Counted from the stretch's first letter, positions 11,561 to 24,519 are shown. The stretch: DNA of 64,000 bases from Larimichthys crocea (GCF_000972845.2 NC_040011.1:29070806-29134805); one strand, 5' to 3'. Numbers and translations are program-made. Notes: generated by a model from the letters alone, not told the origin.

Positions 11561-14335
11561 CTGCCTTGCCGACGCTCAGTCTCATCATCTCTAATGATTT
11601 CCTTATTTTTGACCATGGCATGTCGGTGTTTCTTTTACATAGCCTAACCCACGCACTAATATTCCTCCGTTCCTTCCGCTTGATATTTCAATTCAAGTCC
11701 CCCACCATCTGTGGATTATTACTCATGAGGAGCTTATTTATTTATTCTTTTTTTTTTTATTTCAGCACAGAGACATTCTTCACCAAGCTCTATTGGGTTA
11801 CATGGTGAGGTGAGTTTTTCCCTCTCCCTCCTTTTCTCACAGATTGCCTGCCTCCATGGTTGTCAAAACACAACCTTTGTGCACACCTCTTGCAAAGCGT
11901 AGAATTAGAAGGATTATGGCAATGACTGAGTTTCATCACTGGTCAGTAGTTTATCATTCCTGTAGTAAATCCCTCTTAACACAATTTGGTTATGTGAATT
12001 GCAAAATGTCGTGCCAAACGATGCTTGATAGAAAAGAAAGAGTAGATTAGCCTCAGAGGGCGAACAGTACATGGACTCGTCATTCAAAGGGCTGGGTGAA
12101 TAATACATAAATACTGCACAGCTGCAGAGACTGTTGAAAAGGAATAGGATGGGCAGCACAAATCTGTGATGATATACAACCTTGAGAGACAGGAGCCATT
12201 GATTGGAAGAGGCAACAATACACGTATAAGTGGGTTAAAAAAGCAAAGGAGCCATTGTATAAGTACAGCTCATTCTATTATGCTATTCGCTTGCCATGGC
12301 AACAGCATGTTCTATAGTTATTCAAAGTCCTTCAATCTGTTACTCTCTGAACTCAATGGATAATCAACTAAAGGTTTTAAATGGCTTTGTATTGTTGTTA
12401 TAAAAAAAAAATAAAAATAAAAATCAACCACGGATAGCGCTGCAATGTAACTCCAACAGCAAGAATATGTTTACAACATGAATAGTTTCTTTTGTTACTC
12501 ACTTGACAATGAGAAAACATGAGAAAAATCAGTTCTTACAGTTGCTTCTCTGATTAATACGCTGCAAAAATCAAATGGTTGGCATTGTTGTTTGATGAAT
12601 GACTCAAACAATTAACTAAAATATCAAAACTGTTCATTCCATTCATCACACAAATATATTTCCTTTTTTTTTTTAAAGAAAAAAAAGGAGCACTCTGGGA
12701 AAGTAAAAGTTTTCAAACATTTCTTTGTCTCTTAGTTTCCAACAGTGTTCAAAACTGTCAACGGTACGATGTGAGTGATGTAGATACACTACATTGACTG
12801 CAGTGAGAGCACTTCAGAGGTTAAGTGTAGAATCTCAACTCAAAAAGTTTCTCTTTTTTTTTTTCAAGATTTGAAAAGAGAAATTAGTTTTGATTTATAC
12901 TGTACATAATCTGCAGTATTATGTCCATTGAGTCAGCCATGAAGCTGCTACAGAGCTCTTCTTCAAGCATTAGAAATGTGTCCTCATACCAAATAAAATC
13001 TTTTTAGTGGTTCCACAATGTAAAGTTTGAGTGCAGCACGGCCCATTCTTCAACATATTGATGTAGTTTCAACACCTCTCACCCCTCGCTGACATGTATA
13101 TAGAAGGCAGTCAATCAATCCTTTTGACTCTACGTTTTGGTCACAGCAAGTGGGTTTTGAAAGAAATCCTTAAAAAAAAACACACACACACACACAGGTA
13201 GTTTTCAGGCAGATTTATCAGTTTTCCCAATTACACAATTGTCCCACATTAAACTCAATCTCATTAGGAACTTTCAAAACATCATTGTAGATGTAACATT
13301 TGTATTTGATTTTTTCCTGGGTCACATTATCAATGTGTAATTTGGAATAAATAGAATTAATGAGTGTGGGTAAGCTGATACAATAAGAGCATGGCAAGAA
13401 ACAGAGCCAAATAGCTTGACTCCATGGATCTGAAACCACCAACTGCTACATTATTATTATTTTTTTATTTTTACCATGAAAATAAACACAAAATCACATT
13501 AGCTGTGTACACCCTTCTCCTTCTGATAAGTACTGTATGTCATTGCTGCATATTTTTACCTATTCTCACACCGTGACAATTCTAAAATGTCAACATCTGA
13601 TCATTTTGTAATGCGAGTACTCGATGATAGCTACACTCAATGCTCTGCTGCATTCTGCAGTGGTTAATGTGATGTTCAGTACTGATGTGTAGTACTCAGA
13701 CTGGGCACTGTTGGCCCAACTCAAGTGCCCTAAAGACAGAAAATAATGCTTAAGGGCATGCCTAAGGGTTTTTACAGTGCTTACCAACATATGTGTACTG
13801 TCTAACAAGCTTGTGAACGCTGTATGAATTAAAAAAAAAGAAAAAGAAACCTTCAGGTTATCAGTGGTTTGTCAGAGTTTATGTTTTAAACATGACTTAC
13901 TGCACTATCAGTGCCTCACAACGAAGGGCTGGATTACCTCGATGACCAATACTGGCATTTCTTTTAAGTACCGCTGTGATTAAAGTCTGGCATTTTCAGA
14001 AAGAGGTGTAGCCCCATGACCCACTCAGACATGTATGCATGATCCAAAGTGTATTGCAGAATAAGTTACACATCCACTAGACAACTATGATACATGCTAG
14101 CCTTACGATAAGACCAAAGAGAGTTAGTATACTGCACTGCACATGGCTTGATAAGTGTGATGTAGAGGGATTTGCGAGGGATTTGGATAGATGTGAGGAC
14201 TGTATGTAATCTTTCTCGCCCTCCTTCAAATGAATCCTTTATTCCTTTAAGCCACATCTGATGGGACCTCAGCGGGCACTCAATCAAAACCTCTCTCTTT
14301 CTGCTTCACTCTCTCTGGGTGCAGAAAATTCATCC
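11561..14335. other. AT-rich noncoding DNA
   Basis: No gene recognised. The stretch contains A/T homopolymer runs (11749-11759, 12402-12424, 12665-12687, 12850-12864) and a short AC microsatellite (13180-13197). Frames of up to about 84 codons lack domains. Confidence 0.55.
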
Positions 14336-14341
14336 AAGACA

Positions 14342-14359
14342 CCCCCCCCCCCCCCCCCC
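14342..14359. repeat. C18 homopolymer
   Basis: A run of about 18 C residues flanked by A. Poly-C this long is unusual and can form i-motif or quadruplex structures on the complementary strands. The exact length is unreliable in most assemblies. Confidence 0.85.
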
Positions 14360-14360
14360 A

Positions 14361-15985
14361 CAACACTGTTAGTGAAATAACCTACACATGCACCGTGCAG
14401 GATGTACTACTGCACGCATAAATATGCCTGACACAGTTGCTCTGTCTCTATCTTTTTTATCTCTCTCTCACATACACGCAAACAGTCACACTCTACAAAC
14501 AGCCAGGTCATCATTTCCCTTCAGGTGTGGCCCTGATAGCAAATACTGTACTGTAGTTTCTAACTTCTCCCTCTCCCCCTGCTGTCTTTTCTCCTTACAA
14601 AACAGAGGCTGAACACTTGAGACTGACCTAATGTCAAGCTAAGGCAGAGAACAACAGTGAACGTGAATGATCTGAGACTTGAAAAGACGACTATTGGTTG
14701 GCTATGGCTTGTATACCATGTATTTGCAAGCTTTGTTGTTCAACCTTCAAATCACACGTTCTGTTTATGATTCATGAAGTTGGCTGCAAATGAAAAGGCG
14801 GGATATTCTTATATTTATGCCACTGCTTTGTTGTATTGCTCATGATCTTTAAACAACATATACAGGGGATTGCATGGTATAGATGAAGCATTTGGTCATA
14901 GATTAAGGTTTTTAAGGCCTGTTAGTATTTTAATTCAAACATGTTTTCTTATGAAGGAGGAAACTGAGCTGGTATTGGTTAATTTGATTTCTGTGACGTT
15001 TTTTTTTTTTCACAGTTCCTTCATTATTTGCATAATTCTGGCATCTATTCAAGTACATATAGGTTTTCTATTCGTCTATAAGCTGTCAGATTCATACGGT
15101 ATTGCGGTAATGTATGCTGCTGACATCCTTTAAGCTCCCTCTCTTTACTAACATGTATAGCTTTATCTGGTCAATACTGCCTGGGGAAGAGCTTTAGCAT
15201 GAAAAGCTCCACCTGTATGGACTGCGTAGGTATATTAAATTAAAATTAAATACTCTTGTGTTCCATGGCCCGATTGCGCATATATATTTTATTTAAGTTT
15301 TCAGGTACAAAGAAGCATCATTGCTCTCTGTGTAGTCACACATCACCTGACCTATCTCCACAATTTGAGAGCAGAGGGAAGGGGAGGATAATTAGGACTG
15401 AAATAGTTATTCAGGATGATACCCACAGCCTACTTCCTGTGAGCCACACCGCTCTCTGCATGTTCTTGACAAGGTCCTTTTGATATTCCAAATACACGTA
15501 ATCAAGTGCAGTCTATAATTTTTGTTTGTGAAAGAGCTTTCACAGCCTTTGGATATTTAATGCATTGGCAAATGCGTGTTCCATTGCTCTTGTGGCAGCT
15601 GTACATAGTCATTAGGGCTTCACAATCAGAGACACAGTAAAGATAAACACTCAACGGTGCTTTAAAACAAGTGCTTTTCAGTCAGCCAATTGAATGGTGG
15701 GACGGACACCAGTTGCAGTGTAAAACTAAATTTGCAAAACCTATTCATTACCAGGTGGCCTAAAAGGCAGTTTGATATTGAAGGCCCCCAAAACAAGGGA
15801 CCTCAGGTGTTCATTTATCTGTCCTAACACCTACCAGAGATTTTGGTGTTGATGAAAGGCTGTCTTCTTTGTTGATGTATACTAGTCTAATGGCCTTGAT
15901 TATTTTGCAAGGAAAAATACAAGATCAATAAAATGAACAGATCTGATTGGAAATGTCTGACAGAATCCATCTCAACTTGATGTTT
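14361..15985. other. Noncoding DNA
   Basis: Single-copy AT-rich sequence. Frames of up to 87 codons (for example 14870-15133) look like translated noncoding DNA. Nothing else is recognised. Confidence 0.55.
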
Positions 15986-15993
15986 CAAGCTTT

Positions 15994-16120
15994 GGGGTGT
16001 CATTGCGGCTTAGTGGTCTTGCAACTAGCCTGATATGGAAATGTAGTTGCTGTTTCAGTTCGTTTCCAGCTCACCTGGACTGCATATCATTTATTGTCTC
16101 CCTTCACTGATCGGATAGGT
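15994..16120 (+). repeat. Degenerate tRNA-derived SINE
   Basis: Starts with GGGGTGTCATTGCGGCTTAG, a tRNA-like 5' end with an A-box-like core near 16005-16015. A B-box-like segment (CAGTTCGTTTCC, 16056-16067) follows at about the right distance. A pyrimidine-rich body then resembles fish tRNA-SINE tails. No clear TSD is visible, so this is an old, eroded copy. Confidence 0.4.
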
Positions 16121-16999
16121 GAGGTTGAGATAATTTAAGAAATTAATTAAAAAATGTAACAAGGGAACACCGACCTCTGTCACATCTCAGCAGGAGGGAG
16201 ATTCATAAAGATTTTCTTAAAAAAACCCTGCTGGCATGAGAATACTAATGATGATAAGAGTCCTAAGACTGGCAGACCTAAAGTTCTGGGTAGTCAGGAC
16301 AGCACATTCCTTTGTCCATGCTTTAGACACATCCATGTCCAAACGGATCATGGCTTTGAGTGGGTATGTTTTGAGTCTGCAAGCTGCTCTAGCTTTTATT
16401 TTTTTCTGAAGTGTCATGCAATGACCTTTTCAATAAAGCAGATAACCAACAGAGAAGAAGCCATCTTAAATGTTTTGCACCTGTGGTCATTTGCTCTGGG
16501 CACTGTCCTGCATTGTTATGTAGTTCAAATGTGGTGAGCAAGGGAATAGTTTTCAAAACAGACATATTAACTAGATAAGGGATGTTGAAAGCCAGAGCTT
16601 CCACCACTTGCTAAGTAATTGTTAAGTCAATAGTATTGATCAACCCCCTCACAAATATATTCAGTTTGTGCTATGAGCCATAAAATCTTACTTACAGTAC
16701 TGCCCTTTAATTTTGTCATCTATTCATGGGAGAATTTGTCGTGCATGTTTGCACCTCTGTCCTAAGGCCTGAAAACAGAATGATTCATGGTATTTTCTAT
16801 TTTATTTCTGTTTTATTTTACGTCGAAGGCTCAATGAATCATCATTTAACCACCGAAACCAAGTTGAGAGAGACAGTTCGAAAAATACCGCACAGTGTGA
16901 ACCTGAACCATATGTTTTTGCAATTGTCTAAATCTGTAAGCATGTCTGTGACTGGGTTTATCTGCCTGTGTGCATTTAGTCTGTGTGTACAATAGTGCC
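16121..16999. other. AT-rich noncoding DNA
   Basis: No gene, array or repeat family recognised. Confidence 0.5.
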
Positions 17000-17018
17000 T
17001 GTGTGTGTGTGTGTGTGT
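17000..17018. repeat. (TG)9 microsatellite
   Basis: A short pure TG array. CA-rich segments at 17126-17150 lie about 110 bp away in inverted orientation. The histidine/threonine- and cysteine-rich frames over this area are artefacts of the repeat. Confidence 0.85.
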
Positions 17019-17488
17019 CTGAATATCTCCTGGTTGAGGAGCAGCTCCATGACTACTGCTCCCAGGGCAACAGAAGTGCAGACAAGGTAGAGAAGAATCT
17101 ACAACACCTACACCCATCCGTGCAACACACACACATATCCACACACACTGAGCTGGAGACTTTTTTTTTTTCTTGCCTCTCTCTGCACCTGCTTTAAATG
17201 TTACCACTCGATTAAATGGACATTATCAGTTGTTATCAGTGCCACAGACGTGGGTGTAGGGCCGCACTCTGCCTCAAAGTTGGCTCAATATACCACTATC
17301 ATCTCTTGGTAAAGGTGGATCACTGCAAAGAAGTCCACAATTAATTCAGATCTATTATAATCTCAGTCTATTACCAGTCCACTTGAGACTGGGAATCATG
17401 TGTCATAGCAGGTAACACCCTTTTAGATCTGTGAATTGAGTCACCAGTGTTTTATTATTAGTTATTGAGATAAAGTATCATGTTATAG
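17019..17488. other. Noncoding DNA with CA-rich and T10 runs
   Basis: CA-rich words at 17126-17150 and a T run at 17161-17170. No gene recognised. Confidence 0.5.
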
Positions 17489-17534
<46 letters not shown>

Positions 17535-17612
17535 ATTTTATTTAAAAGCGCTGGTCTAGATACTCAAAGACACTGTACAACTAAATATTAAAAGCAATTT
17601 TAAAAAGGTGTG
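17489..17612. repeat. (AAT)n array joined to an interspersed-repeat end
   Basis: About 15 AAT units (17489-17533) are followed by sequence containing TACATTTTATTTAAAAGCGC and a segment like 'actcaaagacactgtacaa'. I recall this arrangement, a trinucleotide tail joined to 'agcgc...tacaa', from the end of a widespread fish interspersed element. I cannot name the family. Confidence 0.5.
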
Positions 17613-18585
17613 TTTTTGTTTTTTTACATCAACATTTTAGCTTCAGTTTTAATGTTGCAATTGCGTTTTTGTGTGTTTTTGTTAATATAAGACTAACGCT
17701 AATGCCACTGCATCAGTACTAATGTTAAGAGAGGCATTAACATCATCTATCCAATTTGTTAATAGTTTGCTAAAAAGACAACCTGCAGTATGACTTATAT
17801 TTATGGACACTATTAGAATACACCTTCAAGACTTGCACTATTGATTTGCTCCCAATCAACCTCCGCTGCATACAAGACTTGTTCAGCCATGCACTGCGCC
17901 TGATCGTTCAGTCTCCCACATGGTAATGTTACAGCCAACTCTATACTCATTTGTGAAGTCTTTGTTCTTGTTTGATCCTTGCCTAATTGTGATCACCCTG
18001 TGTTCCAGGAAACCCCCCCGCCACTCACCTGCCACGTCCAGCCTTGTCTCGTCTCAACATCTGTACAACTGGACTCCTGCCATTCCCTACCCTGCACCAT
18101 TCTGAATCCCCCATCACTGGATGTCCATCTGCACTGTTTGTATTTCTTATGCAACTGTTCTCCTTAACAGCAGGCCAGTGGTTAAATCTTCTTACAACTG
18201 CCTACGTAGAAAGACATTTTGGTTAAGCACTATGAACCGATAACGTTAAAAAACCTAATAAAAGGCTGAATTGTTGTCAGATGATGGGTGTTGACTGTGT
18301 TTCACGGTTGTATTTCACCCAGTGTTCTAATTCTTTGAAGACTGTGTACATACATGCAACCAAAGCCTGCTAAAGTGTGATTGGTCAGTGCTAAAAATGG
18401 ACACAGCTTCAGATTCCAATCTGATATAGATTCCATATCTGTTTCTAGAGATTAGCCTGGGCCAACCTTAGTCTTTAAAAATGTAAAAAAAAAAAAATGA
18501 GGGCATAGAACAATATAAAGAAGCAAAGAATAAAACTTTAAATAAAACAATAAAAGACCATAACTTACAGTAACCATAAGTGGTT
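17613..18585. other. AT-rich noncoding DNA
   Basis: No gene recognised. Three overlapping plus-strand frames of about 60 codons at 17920-18226 arise from a pyrimidine-rich segment. An AATAAA word near 18258 has no associated transcript evidence. Confidence 0.45.
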
Positions 18586-18589
18586 AGTG

Positions 18590-18912
18590 ATTTTATATGT
18601 TGTTTGAAGTGCATAGACTGATCAAAACTGACCCCAAGATTTTAAAAACTAGACTTTACCGCTGAAGATATGGACCTATAGGAGCGGTCAGTAAATCAAC
18701 GCACATTCTTTCGTAGAGTCACAATAATACGTTCTTTTATTGCTTAACAGTAACAGCAATATAAATAAAACTAATCTTAAAGAGAAAAACCCGCTTTGTC
18801 TCGAAATGCGGTTGAAAATTGTTTTTCCTTCCGCTCTCTAGCCAAACACACAGCTTACCTGTGCTCAGGTGACATCTACATATAGAGTTACCACCCCCTG
18901 ACCTCATCATTG

Positions 18913-18948
<36 letters not shown>

Positions 18949-19300
18949 TTCAGAAATATCACATCAACATGATCAACAGTATTTCATTATGATCAACATA
19001 ATTTTATACATAGGCATGATTACAAGTTACTCACATGAATATGATAAATATGATATACGTAAATCACAGATCAGTGTAATGCCTTCAACAGGACCCATTA
19101 CACTGAGCAATCTTTGAAGCTATGCAATCGGAAGCATACAGTTGGATATTATCAGCAAAACAGTGATAATAAATACCTTTCAATTTAGTCATGCCACAGG
19201 AAAGAGCAGCAGTTTCAGAAATGTAGAGACCATCACACAGACTTTTATCCAAAAGATAGGAAGAGAATTAGTCCAGTCAGTAAATTCTTTTTTACTAGTA
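18590..19300. repeat. Interrupted interspersed-repeat fragments with (ATC)n inside
   Basis: The flanks (about 18600-18690 and 19104-19290) resemble parts of a fish interspersed repeat that I recall but cannot name. The middle (about 18690-19106) looks inserted. It holds a (TCA)12-like array (18913-18949) and ends in an 11-bp inverted repeat (19071-19081 with 19096-19106). The boundary assignment is tentative. Confidence 0.3.
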
Positions 19301-20365
19301 CAATTAAGAATAATAGATATCTACAATTGAATTTCCACAGCTGAATATTAAGTTATTCCACAGAAGGTTATGACTTAAAGATTCATATTTTAATGTCTGA
19401 TCTAAGAAGCTTAGAACTATCTCAATCAACCTGGTGGGCGTGAAAAGGTTTTATACATCAAAATTACTTCCATAAAAACCAGACTCGCCATCTAATTGAA
19501 ACCTGCATTTATTTGTCCAAACCTGTTGCAACACCCATTAAGTAAAAGTGAATGGCACTTAGCTGGGGCTGGGCTTTTAATAGAAGCTTTACAGTAACTT
19601 AACTTACTTCCAGAACGATGCTGGAAAAAATAAAGTAATAAATAAAATAGAAACTTAAAGGAGGTTTAAAGTTTTGAAATAACTGCCCGTAGTTAGTCCT
19701 CTTACCCAAAAAGATGAGCAGTGGAGTGTGAGGAAAAAGAAAAATAAAGAAAACAAAACATTGGAGGCGCTGGATCCAGTGACGGGAATGGATCTCGGTT
19801 ACTTTCCTGTTCAGGAATAAGAATAGATGATATGCACTTACCTACTTGTAGGTGCCGTTTGGCCCCTCTGAAACATAATTATAGTAGTGATAACAACAGA
19901 GCGCACGCTCTCTGTCCTCTTCTAACTCTTTCTCTTCTCTTTCTCTCAGTCTGTCTCTCACTTGTCTGTTCTCCAAGTTCCTCTCAACAACAGCCAGGCC
20001 AATTAAGAAATGGCTCTTGAAAGGGTAGCAATTATTCTTTTGCAAGACATACATGGCTCCTGCTTGCCTCCACACATTATTATCTCTCTGGTATCCTACA
20101 GTGAGGTGCCCAGCCAACCATTCACCACAACCCCTTACACTTCTGCCAGCCTCACTGCTTCTTCTCTCTATCTGGCTGTCTGCACTGATGAGGGCCAGAC
20201 TGCATAGCATGGCCCAATGGCGAGCAGTGAAACACAAGATAATGGGTGGATTATTAAGGGAAACCCTGTTGAGAGAAAAGATTTTTTTGATATCTTTGCC
20301 ACTGCCCACGCAACCTACATTCCATCTCTTTGGTTGTGTCCCCCAGCTTTTCCCCCAGTGATGAT
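19301..20365. other. Noncoding DNA; longest open frame of the window
   Basis: The minus strand carries a 180-codon frame (19842-20384), the longest in the window. Its product has no motif I recognise, and its C-terminal arginine/glutamate run comes from a pyrimidine tract at about 19910-19975. It overlaps plus-strand frames of similar quality, so I treat it as chance. The rest is AT-rich single-copy DNA. Confidence 0.45.
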
Positions 20366-20369
20366 CCCT

Positions 20370-20480
20370 GGCTGCCACATGCAAATGAAAGACACTGCTG
20401 TGGGTTTAATGCTAATCAATACTGTGCAAATATTCATTTAAGGAGACGGCTGCCTGGCGAGAGAGGGGCCTTACCTACTT
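20370..20480. promoter_or_regulatory. Candidate regulatory block with octamer motif
   Basis: Contains a perfect POU octamer ATGCAAAT (20379-20386) and a second POU-like TGCAAATATTCA (20424-20435), separated by a TAATGCTAATCA segment. Two POU-type sites and homeodomain-like words in 110 bp are typical of neural or developmental enhancers. Function is inferred. Confidence 0.3.
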
Positions 20481-21059
20481 GAAATGCAAGGAGCTATGTT
20501 TTGTTCGGAGCACTGTCATAGACATGCGCATGCATACATGCGGTAAAACACGCACACAAAGAAATCAACCAGCAGAGAAATAGAAAATGGGATGGTAAAA
20601 ACAGAGATAACAACTGAGGAGACCAAAAAGTGGAGGGGGTCGTGTGCTTTTAAATAACCATTCCACCTGTATAAATAATAGAAACCTCTCTCACTGTCAT
20701 TACATAAGGCTTTTGTGTGAAAATTGTGTATTGCTGTACCCAAGAAGGAAGTGCAAATGGAAAAAGGCAAAAGGCTGTAGGTGCTACAGGCGTGGGCTCA
20801 ATGTTGGCTCCATCATCCATAAAAGCACGTAAGTAGACACCTAAAGGGCTGGATTAAGCGCCCCACTGTGAGAAGAACACCATGGGACATGTAAAACAGC
20901 CTGTTAATATAACTTCAATCTCTGTGAGTCAATCACGTCGGATATTTGGGAGAGAGAATACTAATAGTACATTAACTCAAGCTGCTTAAATCAGACAGAA
21001 GTGATTAATTAAAAGCAGAGCCCATATCCAGATGTAAACAAAAGTGTTGGCCGGCGACC
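20481..21059. other. Noncoding DNA
   Basis: No gene. An alternating purine-pyrimidine patch (GCGCATGCATACATGCG) lies near 20526-20542. Confidence 0.5.
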
Positions 21060-21085
21060 AAAAAAAAAAAAAAAAAAAAAAAAAA
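21060..21085 (+). repeat. A26 homopolymer
   Basis: About 26 consecutive A residues. A retroposed poly-A tail was considered, but no TSD pair and no recognisable retroposed body precede it. Confidence 0.9.
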
Positions 21086-21325
21086 TCAAGATGCAAGATT
21101 TTAATTTCCTCTCAAATTAATTGTCAGGTCTTTAAACATGTGGACCTAAATGTAATTCATTAACATTTTCTGATGCCTTCTTGGCTGAATCCTAAAAACT
21201 AAAATGCTAGTTATACACCAAGAAAAATCAAACTTATATAACTAATTTATATTATAACGATTAGACACATTTGATTTTCATTTAAACAAATACATAAACA
21301 TAAATACATGTAATACAGCCATAGT

Positions 21326-21935
21326 GACTCTGTTTAGTGTGTTAGTGTGCTAGTATTTGCCTCTTAGCATCAAACATAATATAGCTGAAGCTGAGGGGAA
21401 TGCCATTAGATTTGCAGGTATTTGCTTATAAACCAGAGTATTGAACAAATTGAAATTCTGACATAAAGTTAATGATAGTGCTGGATGAAAAGTCAGGGGA
21501 TCACCAAAGTTATTACAATTCATCCTGAGGGGGACATGCCTGAACCAATTACATAGCAATTCATCCATAGTTGACAAGAAATTTCATTCAACTCCACGCC
21601 ACCTCATGGTGGTGCTAGAGGAAAAGTCAGGGGATCACCAAAGTCAGGAGGATTCATCCTCTGGGGAGCATAAATGTCGGTACAAAATGTTGTGCCAGTT
21701 CATCAAGTGGGTGCTGATATATTACTGCAGAAGTGAAAAAGTTTTCCCTGCTGATGGTGAGAGATAAAATGTCAAGGGATCAAAGTCCGTATGATTCATC
21801 CTCTGGGGACAATGTCTGTACTAAATTTCATGACAGTCCATTTAATAGTTGTTCAGATATTTCAGTCTGGACTAAAGTGGTGGACCGACATGGCTTTCCC
21901 TAGAGTCACCCTGCGAGAGTGGCTAAAAATAAAAC
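21326..21935 (+). repeat. Composite interspersed repeat with internal tandem units
   Basis: The segment contains three diverged copies of a unit. Each starts near a 'gaaaagtcagggga'-like word (21487, 21621 and about 21765), giving spacings of roughly 134 and 144 bp. Each continues to 'attcatcctctgggg'-type sequence. It ends in 'agatatttcagtctggac' and 'gtggtggaccgaca'. I recall this arrangement from many percomorph introns and intergenic regions but do not know a family name. A second, shorter and more diverged copy lies at 58083-58345. No transposase or reverse transcriptase is present. Confidence 0.7.
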
Positions 21936-24405
21936 TTCTATCTGAAGAAAGATGTGCAGATTGACTTCTGGCATATGGACACATTTTCTCTGTAACACAC
22001 TGTTATATGTTATTAGCACAGTGAGTTTAATTTACACGTAAACTATTTGAAGGATCAGCTCCAACTTGCACCTGTCTTCTGGTTGGCATCATTATTTGGC
22101 ATCAGATTGTGGGTTTTTATTTTTATTTTAATACATATGGAGCCTTTCAATTTTCACAGAGCAGGTTTTATATACAGTATGGACATATACAAAGATGCAA
22201 CAACTGTTTATTGTGATATGATTATGCCAGCAGGTGTATACAGCTTTAATTCACGTGGAAATCACACTTCTTATTTTATATTTCATATTTTGTCATCTTC
22301 TTTTGGTGTGAATCATGATCATTATTGGCTCGCTTTATGATACTTCCTGTGATGAGGAAAATGTGTTGGCGTTGAGAAGGTGTTTGCGTGTGGGTGGTGA
22401 AAGCCAGAATGAGGGTGGGGGTTTGAGTATGAGTAACTTACTCCTTTTCATTTCAAATTTGCCTTTTCTTTCAAGTTCCCTCCTCAGCAGACTCTTGTTT
22501 GGCCGCCTCACAGTCCCTGAGAGACGTTGTCCAATTGCCTGTCTGCTGTGGATGCCCACCCCCACACACACCTCACACACGCCTGCCTCTCCGGCCCGTC
22601 TACAGCAGCGCTCTATTGAGATGCCTTTCCTCTGAAGTAAGGCGTTGTGGCCACAGGATCTCACCCTAAAATAGAATCATTGAAAACAAAATAACAGCCA
22701 AACATTCCTTGTGCTGTCATTTACAATAGCCACACAGCTTGGCAGGGCCTTGTTATACAGTTCGCCCTCACCAATCGATACATGGCTTTCATCGTCGCTG
22801 TGCTGCCATGGTTGTACTGGAAATACATTTCTCCTCTTGCACCTCTCCATCCCTCTCTGTAACCCAATGCTTCATTTACTGTCTGTTTTTGTCTTTTTCA
22901 TTCTCATTTTCGCTCACTGTCTCAGGGGGAAGCCTTCTTAAATAAACTGATTTTCCTCTTGCTGTCATTGGATAATATAAAAGCTACACAGGAGGACCAC
23001 AAGATACTCAATCAATCAATGTTCTCTACAGCTCTAGTTATCTCTCCCAGAATTCATTTTCCCCTATGAAGGCCCCACTTAGATAATTGTTTATTATGAA
23101 GCCTAATGTGAGGATTGAATGCTACCAGCCAGCACAGCCACTTCTGACTGATGATGAAGACAGTTATCCAGTTAAGCACGTGAATGCAGCTACGACAGTG
23201 CCAATAAGAAAGGTCAGATCTAAATACATTACACAGAAAAACACAAGCACACACACACACACAGACAGAGAGAGCGAACAGAACAGAAATTGGGAGGCAG
23301 CAGCTAGAAGCTGTCACCAAGTATTTTAAATAAATGGGGGCCTCCTGCCCTGTCCAACGAGCCTGCTAATTGTATTTTCTCTTACTTGGTGGAGTTTGTC
23401 AGGCTTCATCAGTCTTCTGTGGCATGTATAAAATGACAGTCCACCTACTTGACATTGTGAATGGTAGTCAGGTCAGGGCCCCACTCTCCTTGGGGCCAAG
23501 AGGTTTGTTCAAACATTTTGCTTTGCCTCATTAATCCTCCCAGAAAATAGAAAGGCGAGACTTAGCCCTTCATTATTTTTGGCTAGGTGCCATACCCTTT
23601 GCATTATGTGAGGACGGACAAGACGTCTGTTCCCACAATTCAGCCCATGGGTATATACAGAAGGTGCTTGCAAAAAAACACCAAAAACAAAAGAAACAAT
23701 GTGATCATTCTGGCTGAAGCCTTTTGATATTTCAAATGAAATCATGTAAAACTGAAAGTTAACCACGCCGTCAAGCAGAATCACACTGAATATCAAGCTG
23801 GACATGACGCAACATAACCCTTTGAGCAATTTACATTTTTGCAACTACGTGTTAAGTAATAGACCGATGCAACACTTCCATGGTCATGCTCCAAAAAGTG
23901 TTTCCTTTTTCAGCTGATTATTAAGCGGCATATTCCTTTGTGACATTTGGATCTGAATGTCTTCCGTTTGTCAAGGCTGGTGTAACCTTTTCCCTGTCAG
24001 TGCTTTAAGTGACATTTTTTTATCAACTGATGACTCTAACATATCAAGTATTTCTCTGACAATTCTCAGGACAACGAACAAAGGGAATCAAGTTTTTGGA
24101 CACCTGGATGATTGTCAGTTGTTAGCATGTTCACAAATGATACATAATGGTGCAACAAATCACCGGGCCACGCTCTCATTCCGTGCGCTCAAATGTCAAC
24201 GTAACACTGTGTGAATATAAACGCTTAACATTTAGTGGCAAATAATGGAATGTGGACGAGGCATTTGTAGTGCTGACATTTTAGACAGTGCTCATATGTG
24301 TTCTGGGGAAGCTGTAAAACAGCTAATGTGTTAGAAGGTCTCAGCGGCTTCCAATGCTGCTAAATTGGAGAGAAAAGCAGAAAGGGGAGTAAGGGAGTTG
24401 GAAAG
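21936..24405. other. Noncoding DNA
   Basis: Single-copy sequence without a recognised gene. A short CA microsatellite sits at 23247-23263 and a CA-rich patch at 22559-22579. Frames of up to about 111 codons (for example minus strand 23509-23844) have no domains. Confidence 0.5.
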
Positions 24406-24410
24406 CGGCA

Positions 24411-24465
24411 CAAGGAAATGTGGAGGAAGGAGGAGGAAGAGGGAGAGAGAAAAGAAGAGATGAGT
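24411..24465. repeat. Purine-rich tract
   Basis: A nearly pure GA/GGA purine run on the plus strand, potentially triplex-forming. Confidence 0.75.
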
Positions 24466-24519
24466 GTTTCTTTTTTTAAAATCCTCAGCTAAGAGAGAAT
24501 TACACAGGAAGAAAAATTG

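Noticed and set aside
19842..20384. 180-codon minus-strand open frame, the longest in the window
   Set aside because: No domain recognised, overlapping frames on the other strand, and a C-terminal charged run created by a pyrimidine tract. It also overlaps the octamer-bearing candidate regulatory block.
21060..21085. A26 as the poly-A tail of a retroposed gene
   Set aside because: No TSD pair could be found around it, and the sequence before it shows no reading frame or SINE/LINE body.
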